Part shown: piece by piece, positions 5,547 to 8,169 of the stretch
Layout of the letters: the number at the start of each line of letters is the position of its first letter
Numbering within the stretch: position 1 is the stretch's first letter
Source of the DNA: Planctomycetota bacterium
Lineage (GTDB): Bacteria > Planctomycetota > Planctomycetia > Planctomycetales > Planctomycetaceae
Assembly: GCA_023429275.1 (NCBI GenBank)
Contig: JAEYWB010000903.1
Coordinates: forward strand, 1 to 8,169
DNA: 8,169 nt
Reading direction: 5' to 3'
Made by a program: the position numbers and the translations under genes
The notes under the pieces: generated by a model
What the model saw: only the letters and a program-made list of their open reading frames with translations
What the model was told of the DNA's origin: nothing
The model's database searches: none

Positions 5547-6641
5547 TCAGTACACGCCGACGACGGTCGTCTTGGCGAACTCGTGGAACGGCCGCGTGCC
5601 GCTGATTCCGTCCCAGGGGAACTTCTCGTAGGGCTTTTCGCGTTCCCCTTCGTCCCGTTCCATGAAGCCGGGGATGAAGAGCTCTTCGGTCAGCGTGTAG
5701 AGCTTCACTCGACCGGTGCTGCCGTAGGGGACGACCTGCGAGTAGTCCTTGAACTCCACCACCTCGACCGCGGCGCGGGGCTGCGGAGCGTAGTAGCTGA
5801 TCTTGTAGTTCTCGGCCGCGGTGACGTCCTTGCCGCAGGCGAGCCCCATCAGCGTGTTGCCGTAGGTCGGCGTGATGTAGACGTTCTCGCCGAGGAGCTC
5901 CTCCTTGGCGAACCGCATCCACTGCGAGGTCATCTCGGTGCCGCCGCAGAAGACCCCCTTGATGCCGGCTTCCTCCAGGCTCGATCCCTTGTCGATGAGC
6001 CGCAGGGCGAGAGCTTCGAGCAGCTTCGGCGTCGCGAAGGCGCACTGGATGTTGTGGCCGGCCGAGAGGACCGTCATCGCCTGGTCGATCACGTGATCGG
6101 CATACGCCTTCGCGTGAGCGACGTCCCCCTTCTTGAGGACCTTGACGACCCACCGCGGATCGAGGTCGACGCAGAAGCAGATGCCGCCGCGGAACTGGCA
6201 GAGATGCTCGATCGCCAGCCGCAGTCGCCGCGGGCCCGAGGGGCCGAGCATCAGCCAGTTGGCTCCCTTGGGGAAGGCGGCATCGGGGATCGTCCGTGAG
6301 AACTCCTCGTAGTCGATCCAGTGATCCCGGACGACGCAGCGGGACTTGGGGATCCCGGTCGTTCCGCCGGTCTCGAAGACGTACTTCGGCTCGTCCTTCC
6401 ACTTCTGCGGCAGCATGCGGGTGACCGGTCCGCCGCGGAGGTCCTCGTCATCGAACAGCGGGAACTTCTTGAGGTCGTCGAAGCACTTGATCTCCTTGAG
6501 GGGATCGAACTTCAGCGACTTCGCCTTTTCGAGCCAGTAGGGGGCTCCGAGCACCGGATGAAAGTGGAGCTGGACGATGTCGACGGTCTGCTTGTCGAGG
6601 GCGGCCTTCTTTTCGGCGACGAGCTGATCGATGGAACTCAC
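5547..6641 (-). CDS. Adenylate-forming enzyme, phenylacetate-CoA ligase/LuxE-like, lacking the C-terminal subdomain
   Basis: Using GTG 6641, the product is 364 residues. The phosphate-binding P-loop FETGGTTGIPKS (89-100) is the hallmark of acyl-adenylating enzymes. Further family features are a GGTEMTSQWM segment (233-242, matching the G-A-E/T-x-W/M region of phenylacetate-CoA ligases) and TPTYGNTLMG (257-266, the Y-G-x-x-E/x-G adenine motif; here Asn-Thr replaces the usual S/T-E). The strand GRVKLYTLTEELFIPGF corresponds to the G-E/R-hydrophobic-T-L-T region near the end of the large domain. The protein stops about 45 residues later, without the roughly 100-residue C-terminal subdomain and its GR-D-D/K motifs. 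PaaK is about 430 residues; LuxE acyl-protein synthetases are about 370. It probably activates a carboxylic acid as an acyl-adenylate; transfer to CoA is doubtful. GTG 6641 is preferred over GTG 6728 because of the GAGG at 6648-6651 and because the intervening 29 residues are low-complexity. The methyltransferase gene follows on the same strand. Confidence 0.85.
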   Translation of the reverse strand: MSSIDQLVAEKKAALDKQTVDIVQLHFHPVLGAPYWLEKAKSLKFDPLKEIKCFDDLKKFPLFDDEDLRGGPVTRMLPQKWKDEPKYVFETGGTTGIPKSRCVVRDHWIDYEEFSRTIPDAAFPKGANWLMLGPSGPRRLRLAIEHLCQFRGGICFCVDLDPRWVVKVLKKGDVAHAKAYADHVIDQAMTVLSAGHNIQCAFATPKLLEALALRLIDKGSSLEEAGIKGVFCGGTEMTSQWMRFAKEELLGENVYITPTYGNTLMGLACGKDVTAAENYKISYYAPQPRAAVEVVEFKDYSQVVPYGSTGRVKLYTLTEELFIPGFMERDEGEREKPYEKFPWDGISGTRPFHEFAKTTVVGVY

Positions 6642-6647
6642 GGAAGA

Positions 6648-6651
6648 CCTC
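6648..6651 (-). promoter_or_regulatory. Ribosome binding site deciding a GTG start
   Basis: On the minus strand GAGG is six bases before GTG 6641, good Shine-Dalgarno spacing. The longer alternative at GTG 6728 has no such site and would add a Ser/Pro/Arg-rich segment unlike the folded part of the protein. Confidence 0.6.
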
Positions 6652-6763
6652 GAGGAGGGTCGGAGGGAGCGAGAAACGGCGTCGGGGGGGGCGGCCTCAA
6701 AAGGACTCGTCACCCCGCCGGCCTTCACGCCGAGCAGACGGAAAGCCGAACACTTGTTTCAAC

Positions 6764-6791
6764 ATCTTAGATAGGCGGGGACAGGATTCAA
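6764..6791 (-). promoter_or_regulatory. Candidate sigma-70-type promoter for the adenylate-forming gene
   Basis: On the minus strand TTGAAT (6791-6786) and TAAGAT (6769-6764) are 16 bases apart; each matches its consensus hexamer at four of six positions. The stretch is locally AT-rich (TATCTAAGATG) in a GC-rich setting, which adds weight. A transcript from about 6757 would have a leader of about 115 bases and could also cover the methyltransferase. Confidence 0.5.
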
Positions 6792-6806
6792 CGCGCGAGT
6801 CTGTTC

Positions 6807-6829
6807 GACCGCGGCCGAAAACCGCGGTC
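6807..6829. promoter_or_regulatory. Perfect 8-7-8 dyad upstream of the promoter
   Basis: GACCGCGG (6807-6814) and CCGCGGTC (6822-6829) are exact reverse complements around a 7-base centre (CCGAAAA). It lies about 16 bases upstream of the -35 hexamer, where an activator might bind. As RNA it would form a strong GC hairpin but lacks a T-run, so a terminator role is less likely. Confidence 0.4.
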
Positions 6830-6850
6830 CGCACGAAGGAACCCGAATGC

Positions 6851-6864
6851 ACTCCGCGCGGAGT
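6851..6864. repeat. 14-base perfect palindrome
   Basis: ACTCCGCGCGGAGT reads identically on both strands. It shares its ACTCC...GGAGT ends with the palindrome at 6916-6931, 52 bases away, suggesting two related sites for one dimeric protein, or chance in GC-rich DNA. Confidence 0.4.
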
Positions 6865-6915
6865 CTGGCGATCGCGTGGGCCAGGGGGCGATTCCTCGGA
6901 GGGGCCCCGTGGCCG

Positions 6916-6931
6916 GACTCCCCGGGGAGTC
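6916..6931. repeat. 16-base perfect palindrome
   Basis: GACTCCCCGGGGAGTC is a perfect palindrome. Its half-site GACTCC/GGAGTC recurs in part in the palindrome at 6851-6864 (ACTCC/GGAGT). The centres are about 66 bases apart. Function unknown. Confidence 0.4.
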
Positions 6932-7033
6932 GCGCGTGGCCTCCTGCGGTCTGTCGCTGCGAATCAGCCGCCGGGCGCTCGCCCACGGTTCCAACCGGAC
7001 TCGTCAGGTACGAGCTGTTTCAAAAGCGTTTCT

Positions 7034-7091
7034 GCCACACGGAGCACAGAGGACTCAGAGGAGACTCTGTGTGCTATGTGACCTCTGTGGC
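7034..7091. repeat. 58-base imperfect palindrome of the CACAGAGG type
   Basis: The two 27-base arms pair without gaps around a 4-base loop: 20 Watson-Crick pairs, one G-T wobble and six mismatches by my count. The outermost six pairs (GCCACA/TGTGGC) are perfect. The left arm has a 9-base rhythm (ACGGAGCAC, AGAGGACTC, AGAGGAGAC). Repeats reading like ACAGAGGACACAGAGG recur between genes in many environmental bacteria; this looks like a diverged copy, and its spurious translations (CVLCDLCG) are typical. It starts 23 bases after the ExbD stop on the minus strand, so its hairpin could end or protect that transcript. Confidence 0.7.
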
Positions 7092-7113
7092 AATTCTTGA
7101 TCCCGGCAACTTC

Positions 7114-7644
7114 TCACGCCCCGCCCGGGATTTCCTTGAAGCTGATCCGCTGCAGCGAGGTCCCGTCGGGGAGCTTTTGCCGCAGGCACATGTCGATCAC
7201 CTTCATCAGCTCGTCGTAGCGGAGCGTGGGATCGACCATGATCAGGACCTGCTCATACACCGCCGACTTGCCGAAGGCGTCATTGAGCGTCCGGTTGAGC
7301 CGCTCGAGGTTGCCCGGGGTTGCTCCTCCGGCGAAGACCGTTTCGCCGTTGGTCCCCTTGACCTGCGAGATCTCTCCCTGGGAGTCGGCCGTCACCTGCA
7401 GGAGGTACGACTCGATGGTCTCGTTCGGAAGGTCGGTCTTCACCGGAGCGGAGTCGGGGGGGGCCCCCTGCTGCATGATCGGGGCCGCGCCCGGCGGCGG
7501 GAGGTTGAGTGAGAGCTGACCTTCGACCGGCGAAGGCTTGAACGTCAGGATGAAAAACGCCAGCAGCTGGAACGCCATGTCGAGCATGGCCGCCAGGTTG
7601 AGCTGGACCTCTTCGTCCTGATGTTTGTTGCGTCGGCGGTACAT
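7114..7644 (-). CDS. ExbD/TolR-family biopolymer transport protein (second of pair)
   Basis: This 176-residue protein has the ExbD/TolR plan: a short basic and acidic cytoplasmic N-terminus ([12 protein letters not shown]), one membrane helix (about 15-35, [21 protein letters not shown]) with the conserved proton-carrying Asp at D22, then a periplasmic domain. The usual P-hydrophobic-hydrophobic-D motif is altered to A-M-L-D. Residues 47-75 form a Pro/Gln/Ala-rich linker, and the conserved C-terminal fold includes [22 protein letters not shown] (the I-x-x-D/A-x-x-x-x-Y-x-x-hydrophobic signature). In ExbB-ExbD or TolQ-TolR complexes the Asp uses the proton motive force to drive an energy-transducing partner. 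It lies 49 bases after the first ExbD gene, same strand, and a palindromic repeat follows. There is no clear ribosome binding site before ATG 7644. Confidence 0.93.
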   Translation of the reverse strand: MYRRRNKHQDEEVQLNLAAMLDMAFQLLAFFILTFKPSPVEGQLSLNLPPPGAAPIMQQGAPPDSAPVKTDLPNETIESYLLQVTADSQGEISQVKGTNGETVFAGGATPGNLERLNRTLNDAFGKSAVYEQVLIMVDPTLRYDELMKVIDMCLRQKLPDGTSLQRISFKEIPGGA

Positions 7645-7693
7645 GGGACGTCTCGGCGGACCGGAATCGGTCAGGTTTCCAAACGAACTCGCG

Positions 7694-8143
7694 TCAGTTG
7701 GCGCGGTTCATCGCATTGAGGCTGAACCGGCGGTAGCCGTATTTCTGGCAAGTCGTCATGACGGTGTTGAGGAGCCGGAACGGCGTCGACCGGTCCGCCC
7801 GGATGACCACCATCGTCGGCAGGTCTCCCCCCTCGACGAAGTTCTTGTTCTTCTTCTTCTCCTGCTTGACCGCCACGGCGGCTTCTTCAGCAACGTAGGG
7901 CTCAAGCTCCTTGATCTCTCCGTACAGCTTGAGTTTCCCCTGCGAATCGATGTTGAGGTACAGCAGGGCTTCCCCTTCTTTCGTCTCGAGCGGCCGGGCC
8001 GAGCCGAGCACCGGGAGCTGCAGCGACATGTCGAGCGCGGCCCCCTTGAAGTTGATCACCAGCATGAAAAAGGTGATCAGCTGGAAGACCATGTCCAGAA
8101 TCGGCGTCAGATTCGGCTCGGTGTTGTCGGCTGAATGGGACAT
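7694..8143 (-). CDS. ExbD/TolR-family biopolymer transport protein (first of pair)
   Basis: This 149-residue protein has a short N-terminus, then [20 protein letters not shown], a classic ExbD entry (N-L/V-T-P-x-x-D) with proton-path D17 in the single membrane helix (about 12-31). The periplasmic part contains a Leu/Gln strand region, a beta strand ([10 protein letters not shown]), a Lys-rich insertion (KQEKKKNKN, about 94-102) and the conserved [18 protein letters not shown] stretch that matches the A-D-x-x-x-x-Y/F-x-x-hydrophobic signature. Two ExbD-type subunits in tandem, commonly after an ExbB/MotA-type gene, is a frequent arrangement in planctomycetes; an ExbB partner would lie upstream, past 8169. 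No Shine-Dalgarno sequence is seen ahead of ATG 8143, only a pyrimidine-rich stretch. Confidence 0.94.
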   Translation of the reverse strand: MSHSADNTEPNLTPILDMVFQLITFFMLVINFKGAALDMSLQLPVLGSARPLETKEGEALLYLNIDSQGKLKLYGEIKELEPYVAEEAAVAVKQEKKKNKNFVEGGDLPTMVVIRADRSTPFRLLNTVMTTCQKYGYRRFSLNAMNRAN

Positions 8144-8169
8144 GGGGGGAGAAAGTGGGTAGTGGGCAG

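Larger units (their letters stand above)
6642..7113. other. 472-base spacer: leader, promoter, palindromes, repeat
   Basis: This stretch lies between the second ExbD gene and the adenylate-forming enzyme, both on the minus strand. Reading leftward it holds a 58-base imperfect palindrome (7034-7091), palindromes at 6916-6931 and 6851-6864, a dyad at 6807-6829, a promoter candidate at 6764-6791 and a leader of about 115 bases. No convincing gene was found: open frames on both strands have Arg/Ser/Pro-rich or repeat-derived translations (for example CVLCDLCG from the repeat). Confidence 0.6.

Noticed and set aside
5371..6402. A 343-codon minus-strand open frame
   Set aside because: It is a different frame of the adenylate-forming and methyltransferase genes, with an Arg-rich, domain-free translation.
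6847..7512. A 221-codon plus-strand open frame
   Set aside because: It runs through the repeat at 7034-7091 and antisense to the ExbD gene; the translation is not protein-like.

Overview
The window is GC-rich and reads like the chromosome of a planctomycete or a close relative. The support for this is indirect: tandem ExbD/TolR genes, a DUF2007 protein with a zinc ribbon, few Shine-Dalgarno sequences, a Tudor/agenet-like repeat protein, and an intergenic CACAGAGG-type repeat known from environmental bacteria of this kind. No rRNA, tRNA, CRISPR array, insertion sequence or integrase was found.

Plus strand, 1-4619. (1) The 3' part of a gene whose product carries Tudor/agenet-like beta-barrel repeats followed by a C-terminal domain that closely resembles the C-terminal domain of ribosomal protein L7/L12. 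(2) A 263-base gap with two perfect inverted repeats. (3) A signalling pair: a soluble receiver-histidine kinase protein and a stand-alone receiver of the RpfG/HupR type. (4) A short acidic protein of unknown function, possibly in the same operon. (5) A 340-base gap with a UUCG-capped hairpin and a candidate promoter. (6) A DUF2007 domain plus zinc-ribbon protein.

Minus strand, 8143-4650. Reading in the direction of transcription: two ExbD/TolR-type proton-channel subunits (their ExbB/TolQ partner probably lies beyond the right edge), a 58-base imperfect palindrome after the second one, a palindrome-rich spacer with a good promoter candidate, a phenylacetate-CoA ligase/LuxE-like adenylate-forming enzyme without the usual C-terminal subdomain, a CCTAGG-rich inverted repeat packed between its stop codon and the next start, and a class I SAM-dependent methyltransferase. 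The methyltransferase and the DUF2007 gene converge with only 30 bases between them.

The kinase and the lone receiver probably form one phosphorelay. The ligase-like protein and the methyltransferase probably share a transcript and perhaps a small-molecule modification pathway. The ExbD pair belongs to a proton-motive-force energising complex. The strongest candidates for something undescribed are the Tudor-like/L7-L12-like fusion and the CCTAGG inverted repeat. I see no clear defence or mobile system.
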